A stretch of 64,000 nt of DNA from Gigantopelta aegis (Eukaryota; Mollusca; Gastropoda; Neomphalida; Peltospiridae): the NCBI RefSeq assembly GCF_016097555.1, contig NC_054701.1:1712091-1776090 (forward strand), read 5' to 3'. Positions 36,700-50,200 of this stretch are shown here, piece by piece; positions within the stretch are counted from its first letter, which is position 1; every line of letters starts with the position of its first letter. A program made the position numbers and the translations under genes. Below the pieces are notes generated by a model. It made no database searches, was not told where the DNA came from, and saw only the letters and a program-made list of their open reading frames with translations.

Positions 36700-39600
36700 T
36701 CGAGTTGAGTGGAGGGAGAACGAGTGATCTCCGACACTTAGCTGTCTGGCTTGTCGTCCCAACCAGTGCCCCACAACTGGTTATCAAGGACAGTTATGTG
36801 CTGTATGTGGGATGGTGATCTCCCACACGTAGCTGTCTGGCTTGTCGTCCCAACCAGTGCCCCACAACTGGTATATCAAGGACTGTTATGTGGGATGGTG
36901 ATCTCCCACACTTGCCTGTCTGGCGTGTCGTCCCAACCAGTGCCCCACAACTGGTATATCAAGGACTGTTATGTGCTGTATGTGGGATGGTGATCTCCCA
37001 CACTTAGCTGTCTGGCTTGTCGTCCCAACCAGTGCCCCACAACTGGTATATCAAGGACTGTTATGTGGGATGGTGATCTCCGACACGTAGCTGTCTGGCG
37101 TGTCGTCCCAACCAGTGCCCCACAACTGGTATATCAAGGACTGTTATGTGCTGTATGTGGGATGGTGATCTCCCACACGTAGCTGTCTGGCTTGTCGTCC
37201 CAACCAGTGCCCCACAACTGGTATATCAAGGACTGTTATGTGCTGTATGTGGGATGGTGATCCCCGACACGTAGCTGTCTGGCTTGTCGTCCCAACCAGT
37301 GCCCCACAACTGGTATATCAAGGACTGTTATGTGCTGTATGTGGGATGGTAATCTCCCACACGTAGCTGTCTGGCTTGTCGTCCCAACCAGTGCCCCACA
37401 ACTGGTATATCAAGGACTGTTATGTGGGATGGTGATCTCCGACACTTAGCTGTTTGGCTTGTCGTCCCAACCAGTGCCCCACAACTGGTATATCAAGGAC
37501 TGTTATTTGTCTGGCTTGTCGTCCCAACCAGTGCCCCACAACTGGTATATCAAGGACTGTTATGTGGGATGGTGATCTCCCACACTTAGCTGTCTGGCTT
37601 GTCGTCCCAACCAGTGCCCCACAACTGGTATATCAAGGACTGTTATGTGGGATGGTGATCTCCGACACGTAGCTGTCTGGCGTGTCGTCCCAACCAGTGC
37701 CCCACAACTGGTATATCAAGGACTGTTATGTGGGATGGTGATCTCCGACACGTAGCTGTCTGGCTTGTCGTCCCAACCAGTGCCCCACAACTGGTATATC
37801 AAGGACTGTTATGTGGGATGGTGATCTCCCACACTTAGCTGTCTGGCTTGTCGTCCCAACCAGTGCCCCACAACTGGTATATCAAGGACTGTTATGTGGG
37901 ATGGTGATCTCCGACACTTAGCTGTCTGGCTTGTCGTCCCAACCAGTGCCCCACAACTGGTATATCAAGGACTGTTATGTGGGATGGTGATCTCCGACAC
38001 GTAGCTGTCTGGCGTGTCGTCCCAACCAGTGCCCCACAACTGGTATATCAAGGACTGTTATGTGGGATGGTGATCTCCGACACGTAGCTGTCTGGCGTGT
38101 CGTCCCAACCAGTGCCCCACAACTGGTATATCAAGGACTGTTATGTGCTGTATGTGGGATGGTGATCTCCCACACGTAGCTGTCTGGCTTGTCGTCCCAA
38201 CCAGTGCCCCACAACTGGTATATCAAGGACTGTTATGTGCTGTATGTGGGATGGTGATCTCCGACACGTAGCTGTCTGGCTTGTCGTCCCAACCAGTGCC
38301 CCACAACTGGTATATCAAGGACTGTTATGTGGGATGGTGATCTCCGACACATAGCTGTCTGGCTTGTCGTCCCAACCAGTGCCCCACAACTGGTATATCA
38401 AGGACTGTTATGTGGGATGGTGATCTCCGACACGTAGCTGTCTGGCGTGTCGTCCCAACCAGTGCCCCACAACTGGTATATCAAGGACTGTTATGTGCTG
38501 TATGTGGGATGGTGATCTCCGACACGTAGCTGTCTGGCTTGTCGTCCCAACCAGTGCCCCACAACTGGTATATCAAGGACTGTTATGTGCTGTATGTGGG
38601 ATGGTGATCTCCAACACGTAGCTGTCTGGCGTGTCGTCCCAACCAGTGCCCCACAACTGGTATATCAAGGACTGTTATGTGCTGTATGTGGGATGGTGAT
38701 CTCCGACACGTAGCTGTCTGGCTTGTCGTCCCAACCAGTGCCCCACAACTGGTATATCAAGGACTGTTATGTGCTGTATGTGGGATGGTGATCTCCGACA
38801 CGTAGCTGTCTGGCTTGTCGTCCCAACCAGTGCCCCACAACTGGTATATCAAGGACTGTTATGTGCTGTATGTGGGATGGTGATCTCCGACACGTAGCTG
38901 TCTGGCTTGTCGTCCCAACCAGTGCCCCACAACTGGTATATCAAGGACTGTTATGTGGGATGGTGATCTCCGACACTTAGCTGTTTGGCTTGTCGTCCCA
39001 ACCAGTGCCCCACAACTGGTATATCAAGGACTGTTATGTGGGATGGTGATCTCCGACACTTAGCTGTCTGGCTTGTCGTCCCAACCAGTGCCCCACAACT
39101 GGTATATCAAGGACTGTTATGTGGGATGGTGATCTCCGACACGTAGCTGTCTGGCTTGTCGTCCCAACCAGTGCCCCACAACTGGTATATCAAGGACTGT
39201 TATGTGCTGTATGTGGGATGGTGATCTCCGACACGTAGCTGTCTGGCTTGTCGTCCCAACCAGTGCCCCACAACTGGTATATCAAGGACTGTTATGTGGG
39301 ATGGTGATCTCCGACACGTAGCTGTCTGGCTTGTCGTCCCAACCAGTGCCCCACAACTGGTATATCAAGGACTGTTATGTGGGATGGTGATCTCCGACAC
39401 GTAGCTGTCTGGCTTGTCGTCCCAACCAGTGCCCCACAACTGGTATATCAAGGACTGTTATGTGGGATGGTGATCTCCGACACGTAGCTGTCTGGCTTGT
39501 CGTCCCAACCAGTGCCCCACAACTGGTATATCAAGGACTGTTATGTGGGATGGTGATCTCCGACACGTAGCTGTCTGGCTTGTCGTCCCAACCAGTGCCC

Positions 39601-42600
39601 CACAACTGGTATATCAAGGACTGTTATGTGGGATGGTGATCTCCGACACGTAGCTGTCTGGCTTGTCGTCCCAACCAGTGCCCCACAACTGGTATATCAA
39701 GGACTGTTATGTGGGATGGTGATCTCCGACACGTAGCTGTCTGGCTTGTCGTCCCAACCAGTGCCCCACAACTGGTATATCAAGGACTGTTATGTGGGAT
39801 GGTGATCTCCGACACGTAGCTGTCTGGCTTGTCGTCCCAACCAGTGCCCCACAACTGGTATATCAAGGACTGTTATGTGGGATGGTGATCTCCGACACTT
39901 AGCTGTCTGGCTTGTCGTCCCAACCAGTGCCCCACAACTGGTATATCAAGGACTGTTATGTGGGATGGTGATCTCCGACACGTAGCTGTCTGGCTTGTCG
40001 TCCCAACCAGTGCCCCACAACTGGTATATCAAGGACTGTTATGTGGGATGGTGATCTCCGACACGTAGCTGTCTGGCTTGTCGTCCCAACCAGTGCCCCA
40101 CAACTGGTATATCAAGGACTGTTATGTGGGATGGTGATCTCCGACACGTAGCTGTCTGGCTTGTCGTCCCAACCAGTGCCCCACAACTGGTATATCAAGG
40201 ACTGTTATGTGCTGTATGTGGGATGGTGATCTCCGACACGTAGCTGTCTGGCTTGTCGTCCCAACCAGTGCCCCACAACTGGTATATCAAGGACTGTTAT
40301 GTGGGATGGTGATCTCCGACACGTAGCTGTCTGGCGTGTCGTCCCAACCAGTGCCCCACAACTGGTATATCAAGGACTGTTATGTGCTGTATGTGGGATG
40401 GTGATCTCCGACACGTAGCTGTCTGGCTTGTCGTCCCAACCAGTGCCCCACAACTGGTATATCAAGGACTGTTATGTGGGATGGTGATCTCCGACACGTA
40501 GCTGTCTGGCTTGTCGTCCCAACCAGTGCCCCACAACTGGTATATCAAGGACTGTTATGTGGGATGGTGATCTCCGACACGTAGCTGTCTGGCTTGTCGT
40601 CCCAACCAGTGCCCCACAACTGGTATATCAAGGACTGTTATGTGGGATGGTGATCTCCGACACGTAGCTGTCTGGCGTGTCGTCCCAACCAGTGCCCCAC
40701 AACTGGTATATCAAGGACTGTTATGTGGGATGGTGATCTCCGACACGTAGCTGTCTGGCTTGTCGTCCCAACCAGTGCCCCACAACTGGTATATCAAGGA
40801 CTGTTATGTGCTGTATGTGGGATGGTGATCTCCCACACGTAGCTGTCTGGCTTGTCGTCCCAACCAGTGCCCCACAACTGGTATATCAAGGACTGTTATG
40901 TGGGATGGTGATCTCCGACACGTAGCTGTCTGGCGTGTCGTCCCAACCAGTGCCCCACAACTGGTATATCAAGGACTGTTATGTGGGATGGTGATCTCCG
41001 ACACGTAGCTGTCTGGCGTGTCGTCCCAACCAGTGCCCCACAACTGGTATATCAAGGACTGTTATGTGCTGTATGTGGGATGGTGATCTCCGACACGTAG
41101 CTGTCTGGCGTGTCGTCCCAACCAGTGCCCCACAACTGGTATATCAAGGACTGTTATGTGGGATGGTGATCTCCGACACGTAGCTGTCTGGCGTGTCGTC
41201 CCAACCAGTGCCCCACAACTGGTATATCAAGGACTGTTATGTGGGATGGTGATCTCCGACACGTAGCTGTCTGGCGTGTCGACCCAACCAGTGCCCCACA
41301 ACTGGTATATCAAGGACTGTTATGTGGGATGGTGATCTCCGACACGTAGCTGTCTGGCGTGTCGTCCCAACCAGTGCCCCACAACTGGTATATCAAGGAC
41401 TGTTATGTGGGATGGTGATCTCCGACACGTAGCTGTCTGGCGTGTCGTCCCAACCAGTGCCCCACAACTGGTATATCAAGGACTGTTATGTGGGATGGTG
41501 ATCTCCGACACGTAGCTGTTTGGCTTGTCGTCCCAACCAGTGCCCCACAACTGGTATATCAAGGACTGTTATGTGCTGTATGTGGGATGGTGATCTCCGA
41601 CACGTAGCTGTCTGGCTTGTCGTCCCAACCAGTGCCCCACAACTGGTATATCAAGGACTGTTATGTGCTGTATGTGGGATGGTGATCTCCAACACGTAGC
41701 TGTCTGGCGTGTCGTCCCAACCAGTGCCCCACAACTGGTATATCAAGGACTGTTATGTGCTGTATGTGGGATGGTGATCTCCGACACGTAGCTGTCTGGC
41801 TTGTCGTCCCAACCAGTGCCCCACAACTGGTATATCAAGGACTGTTATGTGCTGTATGTGGGATGGTGATCTCCGACACGTAGCTGTCTGGCTTGTCGTC
41901 CCAACCAGTGCCCCACAACTGGTATATCAAGGACTGTTATGTGCTGTATGTGGGATGGTGATCTCCGACACGTAGCTGTCTGGCTTGTCGTCCCAACCAG
42001 TGCCCCACAACTGGTATATCAAGGACTGTTATGTGGGATGGTGATCTCCGACACTTAGCTGTTTGGCTTGTCGTCCCAACCAGTGCCCCACAACTGGTAT
42101 ATCAAGGACTGTTATGTGGGATGGTGATCTCCGACACTTAGCTGTCTGGCTTGTCGTCCCAACCAGTGCCCCACAACTGGTATATCAAGGACTGTTATGT
42201 GGGATGGTGATCTCCGACACGTAGCTGTCTGGCTTGTCGTCCCAACCAGTGCCCCACAACTGGTATATCAAGGACTGTTATGTGCTGTATGTGGGATGGT
42301 GATCTCCGACACGTAGCTGTCTGGCTTGTCGTCCCAACCAGTGCCCCACAACTGGTATATCAAGGACTGTTATGTGGGATGGTGATCTCCGACACGTAGC
42401 TGTCTGGCTTGTCGTCCCAACCAGTGCCCCACAACTGGTATATCAAGGACTGTTATGTGGGATGGTGATCTCCGACACGTAGCTGTCTGGCTTGTCGTCC
42501 CAACCAGTGCCCCACAACTGGTATATCAAGGACTGTTATGTGGGATGGTGATCTCCGACACGTAGCTGTCTGGCTTGTCGTCCCAACCAGTGCCCCACAA

Positions 42601-45420
42601 CTGGTATATCAAGGACTGTTATGTGGGATGGTGATCTCCGACACGTAGCTGTCTGGCTTGTCGTCCCAACCAGTGCCCCACAACTGGTATATCAAGGACT
42701 GTTATGTGGGATGGTGATCTCCGACACGTAGCTGTCTGGCTTGTCGTCCCAACCAGTGCCCCACAACTGGTATATCAAGGACTGTTATGTGGGATGGTGA
42801 TCTCCGACACGTAGCTGTCTGGCTTGTCGTCCCAACCAGTGCCCCACAACTGGTATATCAAGGACTGTTATGTGGGATGGTGATCTCCGACACGTAGCTG
42901 TCTGGCTTGTCGTCCCAACCAGTGCCCCACAACTGGTATATCAAGGACTGTTATGTGGGATGGTGATCTCCGACACTTAGCTGTCTGGCTTGTCGTCCCA
43001 ACCAGTGCCCCACAACTGGTATATCAAGGACTGTTATGTGGGATGGTGATCTCCGACACGTAGCTGTCTGGCTTGTCGTCCCAACCAGTGCCCCACAACT
43101 GGTATATCAAGGACTGTTATGTGGGATGGTGATCTCCGACACGTAGCTGTCTGGCTTGTCGTCCCAACCAGTGCCCCACAACTGGTATATCAAGGACTGT
43201 TATGTGGGATGGTGATCTCCGACACGTAGCTGTCTGGCTTGTCGTCCCAACCAGTGCCCCACAACTGGTATATCAAGGACTGTTATGTGCTGTATGTGGG
43301 ATGGTGATCTCCGACACGTAGCTGTCTGGCTTGTCGTCCCAACCAGTGCCCCACAACTGGTATATCAAGGACTGTTATGTGGGATGGTGATCTCCGACAC
43401 GTAGCTGTCTGGCGTGTCGTCCCAACCAGTGCCCCACAACTGGTATATCAAGGACTGTTATGTGCTGTATGTGGGATGGTGATCTCCGACACGTAGCTGT
43501 CTGGCTTGTCGTCCCAACCAGTGCCCCACAACTGGTATATCAAGGACTGTTATGTGGGATGGTGATCTCCGACACGTAGCTGTCTGGCTTGTCGTCCCAA
43601 CCAGTGCCCCACAACTGGTATATCAAGGACTGTTATGTGGGATGGTGATCTCCGACACGTAGCTGTCTGGCTTGTCGTCCCAACCAGTGCCCCACAACTG
43701 GTATATCAAGGACTGTTATGTGGGATGGTGATCTCCGACACGTAGCTGTCTGGCGTGTCGTCCCAACCAGTGCCCCACAACTGGTATATCAAGGACTGTT
43801 ATGTGGGATGGTGATCTCCGACACGTAGCTGTCTGGCTTGTCGTCCCAACCAGTGCCCCACAACTGGTATATCAAGGACTGTTATGTGCTGTATGTGGGA
43901 TGGTGATCTCCCACACGTAGCTGTCTGGCTTGTCGTCCCAACCAGTGCCCCACAACTGGTATATCAAGGACTGTTATGTGGGATGGTGATCTCCGACACG
44001 TAGCTGTCTGGCGTGTCGTCCCAACCAGTGCCCCACAACTGGTATATCAAGGACTGTTATGTGGGATGGTGATCTCCGACACGTAGCTGTCTGGCGTGTC
44101 GTCCCAACCAGTGCCCCACAACTGGTATATCAAGGACTGTTATGTGCTGTATGTGGGATGGTGATCTCCGACACGTAGCTGTCTGGCGTGTCGTCCCAAC
44201 CAGTGCCCCACAACTGGTATATCAAGGACTGTTATGTGGGATGGTGATCTCCGACACGTAGCTGTCTGGCGTGTCGTCCCAACCAGTGCCCCACAACTGG
44301 TATATCAAGGACTGTTATGTGGGATGGTGATCTCCGACACGTAGCTGTCTGGCGTGTCGTCCCAACCAGTGCCCCACAACTGGTATATCAAGGACTGTTA
44401 TGTGGGATGGTGATCTCCGACACGTAGCTGTCTGGCGTGTCGTCCCAACCAGTGCCCCACAACTGGTATATCAAGGACTGTTATGTGGGATGGTGATCTC
44501 CGACACGTAGCTGTCTGGCGTGTCGTCCCAACCAGTGCCCCACAACTGGTATATCAAGGACTGTTATGTGGGATGGTGATCTCCGACACGTAGCTGTTTG
44601 GCTTGTCGTCCCAACCAGTGCCCCACAACTGGTATATCAAGGACTGTTATGTGCTGTATGTGGGATGGTGATCTCCGACACGTAGCTGTCTGGCTTGTCG
44701 TCCCAACCAGTGCCCCACAACTGGTATATCAAGGACTGTTATGTGGGATGGTGATCTCCGACACGTAGCTGTCTGGCGTGTCGTCCCAACCAGTGCCCCA
44801 CAACTGGTATATCAAGGACTGTTATGTGGGATGGTGATCTCCGACACGTAGCTGTCTGGCGTGTCGTCCCAACCAGTGCCCCACAACTGGTATATCAAGG
44901 ACTGTTATGTGGGATGGTGATCTCCGACACGTAGCTGTTTGGCTTGTCGTCCCAACCAGTGCCCCACAACTGGTATATCAAGGACTGTTATGTGCTGTAT
45001 GTGGGATGGTGATCTCCGACACGTAGCTGTCTGGCTTGTCGTCCCAACCAGTGCCCCACAACTGGTATATCAAGGACTGTTATGTGGGATGGTGATCTCC
45101 GACACGTAGCTGTCTGGCTTGTCGTCCCAACCAGTGCCCCACAACTGGTATATCAAGGACTGTTATGTGGGATGGTGATCTCCGACACGTAGCTGTCTGG
45201 CTTGTCGTCCCAACCAGTGCCCCACAACTGGTATATCAAGGACTGTTATGTGGGATGGTGATCTCCGACACGTAGCTGTCTGGCTTGTCGTCCCAACCAG
45301 TGCCCCACAACTGGTATATCAAGGACTGTTATGTGGGATGGTGATCTCCGACACGTAGCTGTCTGGCGTGTCGTCCCAACCAGTGCCCCACAACTGGTAT
45401 ATCAAGGACTGTTATGTGCT
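36700..45420 (+). repeat. 8.7-kb satellite made of an amplified SINE central domain, about 100 units
   Basis: Units of 83 and 92 bp differ by the 9-bp insertion GCTGTATGT. The unit core CCAGTGCCCCACAACTGG, then TATATCAAGGACTGTTATGT and GTGGGATGGTG, matches the SINE central domain CCAGTGCACCACGACTGG, TATATCAAAGGCCGTGGTAT, GTGGGATGGTG in the same order. The remaining part GACACGTAGCTGTCTGG resembles the SINE head GAGACGTAGCTCAGTGG. Units differ only by scattered changes (GCGTG/GCTTG, CCGACAC/CCCACAC). Confidence 0.95.
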
Positions 45421-45595
45421 GTCCTGTATGTGGGAAAGTGTGTATAAAAGATCCCTTGCTGCTAATGGAAAAAGGTAGCGGGTTTCCTCTCTAAGACTAC
45501 ATACCACAATTACAAAATGTTTTGACATCCAAGAGCCAGTGATTATTAAATCGATGTGCTCTAGTGGTGTCATTAAACAAAATAAACTTAAAACA
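45416..45595 (+). mobile_element. 3' part of the SINE that seeded the satellite
   Basis: The last unit passes directly into GTATAAAAGATCCCTTGCTG, GGGTTTCCTCTCTAAGACTA and the GACATCCAAGAGCCAGTGAT tail ending near TCATTAAACAAAATAAACTT. This is the normal continuation of the SINE. Confidence 0.88.
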
Positions 45596-45781
45596 GGTTG
45601 ATGACATAAGTTGGGGTGGAGGTCTTGCATTTTTCACAAACCCTAATTCTGTAAAAAAAACCACTAAGTTTGTGATTTCAGAATGCAAATCAAAGTATTG
45701 GACTGTGTAGTTGAAAACCACCAGTTTAATACAATCTCAAGCGATTCTAAGTACAAGACTAAACTAGTTGCAAATATGTTG

Positions 45782-46055
45782 AGGCGAGACGTAGCTCAGT
45801 GATGTGCAGTTTGTCTGGGATCTGTCCCCATTGGAGGGCCCAATGGATTATTTCTCATTCCAGCCAGTGCACCATGACTGGTATATCAAAAGCCGTGGTA
45901 TATGCTATCCTGTCTGTGGAATGATGCATGTGAAAGATCCCTTTTAGAGAGTTTTCACTTTGATTTTATGTCAAAGTTAAAAAATGTTTGACATCCAATA
46001 ACCGATGATTAATAAATTAATGTGCTCTAGTGGTGTTGTAAAAGAAAACAAACTA
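45782..46055 (+). mobile_element. SINE, nearly full length
   Basis: Head GAGGCGAGACGTAGCTCAG, B-box-like GTCTGGGATCTGTCCC, central CCAGTGCACCATGACTGG, and tail GACATCCAATAACCGATG. Flanks AAATATGTT and AAATGTGTT may be its target duplication. Confidence 0.85.
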
Positions 46056-47035
46056 ACTTTTTTGTAAATGTGTTAAGAGTACAAGTTTGGAACAGCTAAA
46101 AGTACAAAGAACTATACAGAGCTGACCACACAATTGTTTTCAAACTGGTAGCTCTGTTTTGCTGCTGTCTAAACAAAGATCAGTGTATATGGTGTTGAAC
46201 AGGATTATTTTGACAATTTAGGCAGCAAGAGTAAACTAACCACTGTCATATAGGCTACTATTACCAAAACACAAAAAATACTTTATACTTTTCTAGACGG
46301 GCCAACATGTAGCATGAAATTCGATGTAGCACTTGTTGAGCACCAATTTGGACGGTGGTCGGAGTGTTACGACACCAATTAGCTCACTGCTATATCCCGT
46401 CTCTCGTTAACAGTACAAACATGCCACTATACATTCAAATGAGATGTGCTTTTATTTTGCAGTAGATCAGTACAGGTAATGTTTTACATCATTAGAAATG
46501 TACAAAATAACATGCAGTAGATCAGTACAGGTAATGTTTTACATCATTAGAAATGTACAAAATAACATGCAGTAGAAAAGAATACATTTTAATGAAACAT
46601 ACACATATCGTAGCAGCATGAAAAAAAGAAATCTTGGCGACAGATGATCGTAACATGAAAATATGATGTGGCAAGTTTTATACGTTAAATGTTCGCCTGT
46701 CCGACACATGACATGTAAAAAAAACATCCCAGTGTCAGATCTACCCTAAAATGAAGGGATGAGCAGTTAAAAAACAATAATACCAGCTTTTCTCCAGATG
46801 TGTTCGATGCTGTTGGAAACAGAGTAAATTCACACACCTTAAGATGCTATGTGAGTCCATGTCAGATGGAACAAAAACAGATTTATTCAATGTCTTTACA
46901 TCGAACCACGGTTGATGAATGCTGGCCTAGCTACAAGCTATCTTGGTTGACTGTCCAGTACAGGATGGAACACTAGTAGTGGAAGAGAGATTACCTAGTG
47001 GTCGTTCATGTCCCCAGAGAGCTGTTAAAACTCAC
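46056..47035. other. Presumed INO80E 3' UTR and flank; little recognisable
   Basis: Apart from the 55-bp duplication at 46460 nothing stands out. Minus-strand AATAAA sites (plus-strand TTTATT at 46451 and 46882) are possible INO80E poly(A) signals. Confidence 0.35.
46460..46569 (+). repeat. 55-bp tandem duplication
   Basis: CAGTAGATCAGTACAGGTAA, then TGTTTTACATCATTAGAAAT and GTACAAAATAACATG, occurs twice in a row with no visible difference. Confidence 0.95.
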
Positions 47036-47118
47036 TTTATGTCCGAGCCCGTGCTGGGACATGAACCTAACACCTACCAGTGTTACGGTGGACCACTAAA
47101 TCACCGAGGCTAGTGAAA
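47036..47118 (-). mobile_element. SINE head fragment, minus orientation
   Basis: On the minus strand it reads GCCTCGGTGATTTAGTGG, then CACTGGTAGGTGTTAGGTTC and ATGTCCCAGC, like the tRNA-derived head of the SINE at 16938-17317. Confidence 0.65.
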
Positions 47119-47281
47119 TAAGACAAATTGGATCGGACTAATCTGCACAATATAAAACAATCAAAGTAGAAGTCTAAGTGAGTTTAGGAAGATGGTCGGC
47201 CAGTTCGACAAACACTGTTTTATGGAGTATTATAGTGCTCTCTATTCTGTTTCCATAGCAACGTGGAATGACCTTCACATA

Positions 47282-50200
47282 TCAGTGTGGTACGTCAATA
47301 ATAAGATCAGTGTCCTCTTCCTCAGCACCTATAATGTCGCTCATACTGAAACAAAACAATTTTAGACATTAACATACTAAGTATTTTTAACTCTGTCACG
47401 TATAACTATTTAATTTTTAGTGTGTACTTGTTAATAACTCCTTTGAATGTAAATTGTGTTATTGCCAATTCATGTATTAAAATAAAAGTATGTTACATGT
47501 TAAGAAATCCAATAATTTGTAGATACATTATGAGCGAAACTTAAATGTATTTCTTAAGAAAAGTTAGTTTTTTCACTTTATATTTAATTTATTTTGTTTA
47601 CACCACTTAGAACATACTGTTGCCATCCTCAAATCAAATGAATGAATGAATGTTTAACGACATCCCAGCATGAAAAATACATCGGCTAATCAAAACCCAA
47701 AATGGAAACCCAAGAAGCAAAAACATACGGGTAATAATTTGGACTGGACTGAGAATGCTTTCATGCAATTTCTACTTTCATGTTTTATTTTCTTCTTTAA
47801 AGATATACTTGGGCTAAAATCTGTTTAAAAAAAAAAAAAAATAGGTGAGAAATTGACATTAAATTTTCAATTATTTTGTCTTGATATTGCGGTGTCATCC
47901 AACATTCAGTTGTAAATCAAATTAATTCACCTGTCTGGGTTAGAGTTGTCGTTGCTGAAGATTTCCATCGGTAGAAGTGTTGGAGTTTTCTCAATTCCAA
48001 AAGAATGTTGTCGTGACTCTAGGTGTCGCTCCAGCTCCTCCCTTGTCATCTGCCCTCCAGGGTTCCCACTGTCACCCCCCGACTTGTGACCTGTAACAAC
48101 AATCAAGTTATTTATCTGACCAGTTGTTTATCTGTCCCCCGGGGTTACCACTGTCAGCACCCCCCACCCCCAACGTGTGACCTGTAACAACAATAAAGTT
48201 ATTTATCTGTCACCACCCCCACCCCCTGATTTGTATCTTGTAACAACAATCAAGTTATTTATCTGTCCCCAGGGGTTACCACTGTCACCACCCCCACCCT
48301 CGACTTGTGACCTGTAACAAAAATCAAGTTATTTATCTGTCCCCAGGGGTTACCACTGTCACCACCACCCACCCCCGACTTGTGACCTGTAACAACAATC
48401 AAGTTATTTATCTGTCCCCAGGGGTTACCACTGTCACCACCCCCACCCTCGACTTGTGACCTGTAACAACAATCAAGTTATTTATCTGTCACCACCCCCA
48501 CCCCACCCCGACTTGTGACCTGTAACAACAATCAAGTTATTTATCTGTCACCACCCCTCCGACTTGTGACCTGTAACAACAATCAAGTTATTTATCTGTC
48601 ACCACCCCCACCCCACCCCGACTTGTGACCTGTAACAACAATCAAGTTATTTATCTGTCACCACCCCCACCCCACCCCGACTTGTGACTTGTAACAACAA
48701 TCAAGTTATTTATCTGTCACCACCCCCACCCCACCCCGACTTGTGACCTGTAACAACAATCAAGCTATTTATCTGCCCCCATGGTTACCACTGTCACCAC
48801 CCCCACCCCTGATTTGTGACCTGTAACAACAATCAAGTTATTTATCTGTCACCACCACCCCCCCCCACCCCCTGACTTGTGACTTGTAACAACAATCAAG
48901 TTATTTATCTGTCACCACCCCTCCTACTTGTGACCTGTAACAACAATCAAGTTATTTATCTGTCACCACCCCTCCTACTTGTGACCTGTAACAACAATCA
49001 AGTTATTTATCTGTCACCCCCCCCACCCCCCACCCCAACTTGTGACTTGTAACAACAATCAAGTTATTTATCTGTCACCACCCCTCCGACTTTTGACTTG
49101 CAACAACAATCAAGTTATTTATCTGCCCCCATGGTTACCACTGTCACCACCACCCACCCCCGACTTGTGACCTGTAACAACAATCAAGTTATTTATCTGT
49201 CACCACCCCCATCCCACCCCGACATGTGACTTGTAACAACAATCAAGTTATTTATCTGCCCCCAGGGTTACCACTGTCACCACCACCCACCCCCGACTTG
49301 TGACCTGTAACAACAATCAAGTTATTTATCTGTCACCACCCCCACCCCACCCTGACTTGTGACTTGTAACAACAATCAAGTTATTTATCTGTCACCACCC
49401 CTCCGACTTGTGACAACAATCAAGTTATTTATCTGTCACCACCCCCACCCCGACTTGTGACTTGTAACAACAATCAAGTTATTTATCTGTCACCACCCCC
49501 ACCCCACCCCGACATGTGACTTGTAACAACAATCAAGTTATTTATTTGTCACCACACCCACCCCACCCCGACATGTGACTTGTAACAACAATCAAGTTAT
49601 TTATCTGCCCCCAGGGTTACCACTGTCACCACCCCCACCTCCGACTTGTGACCTGTAACAACAATCAAGTTATTTATTTGTCACCACCCCCACCCCACCC
49701 CGACTTGTGACAACAATCAAGTTATTTATCTGTCACCACCCCCACCCCACCCCGACTTGTGACCTGTAACAACAATCAAGTTATTTATCTGTCACCACCC
49801 CTCCGACTTGTGACCTGTAACAACAATCAAGTTATTTATCTGCCCCCAGGGTTACCATTGTCACCACCCCCACCCCTGACTTGTCACCTGTAACAACAAT
49901 CAAGTTATTTATCTGTCACCACCCCCACCCCACCCCGACTTGTGACTTGTGACAACAATCAAGTTATTTATCTGTCACCACCCCCACCCCACCCTGACTT
50001 GTGACTTGTAATAACAATCAAGTTACTTATCTGCCCCCAGGGTTACCACTGTCACCACACCACCCGACTTGTGACCTGTAACAACAATCAAGTTGTTTAT
50101 CGGACCCCAGGGAAAGAATGTCACACCAAGAAGGTACTGACCAACTTTTATTTGTTACTCAAATTTTATTAAACAGGTCTGCAAGTGTGTGCGTGTGTGT

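Noticed and set aside
36700-45420. CRISPR-like array
   Set aside because: Units are contiguous with no variable spacers, and the sequence is a eukaryotic SINE-derived satellite.
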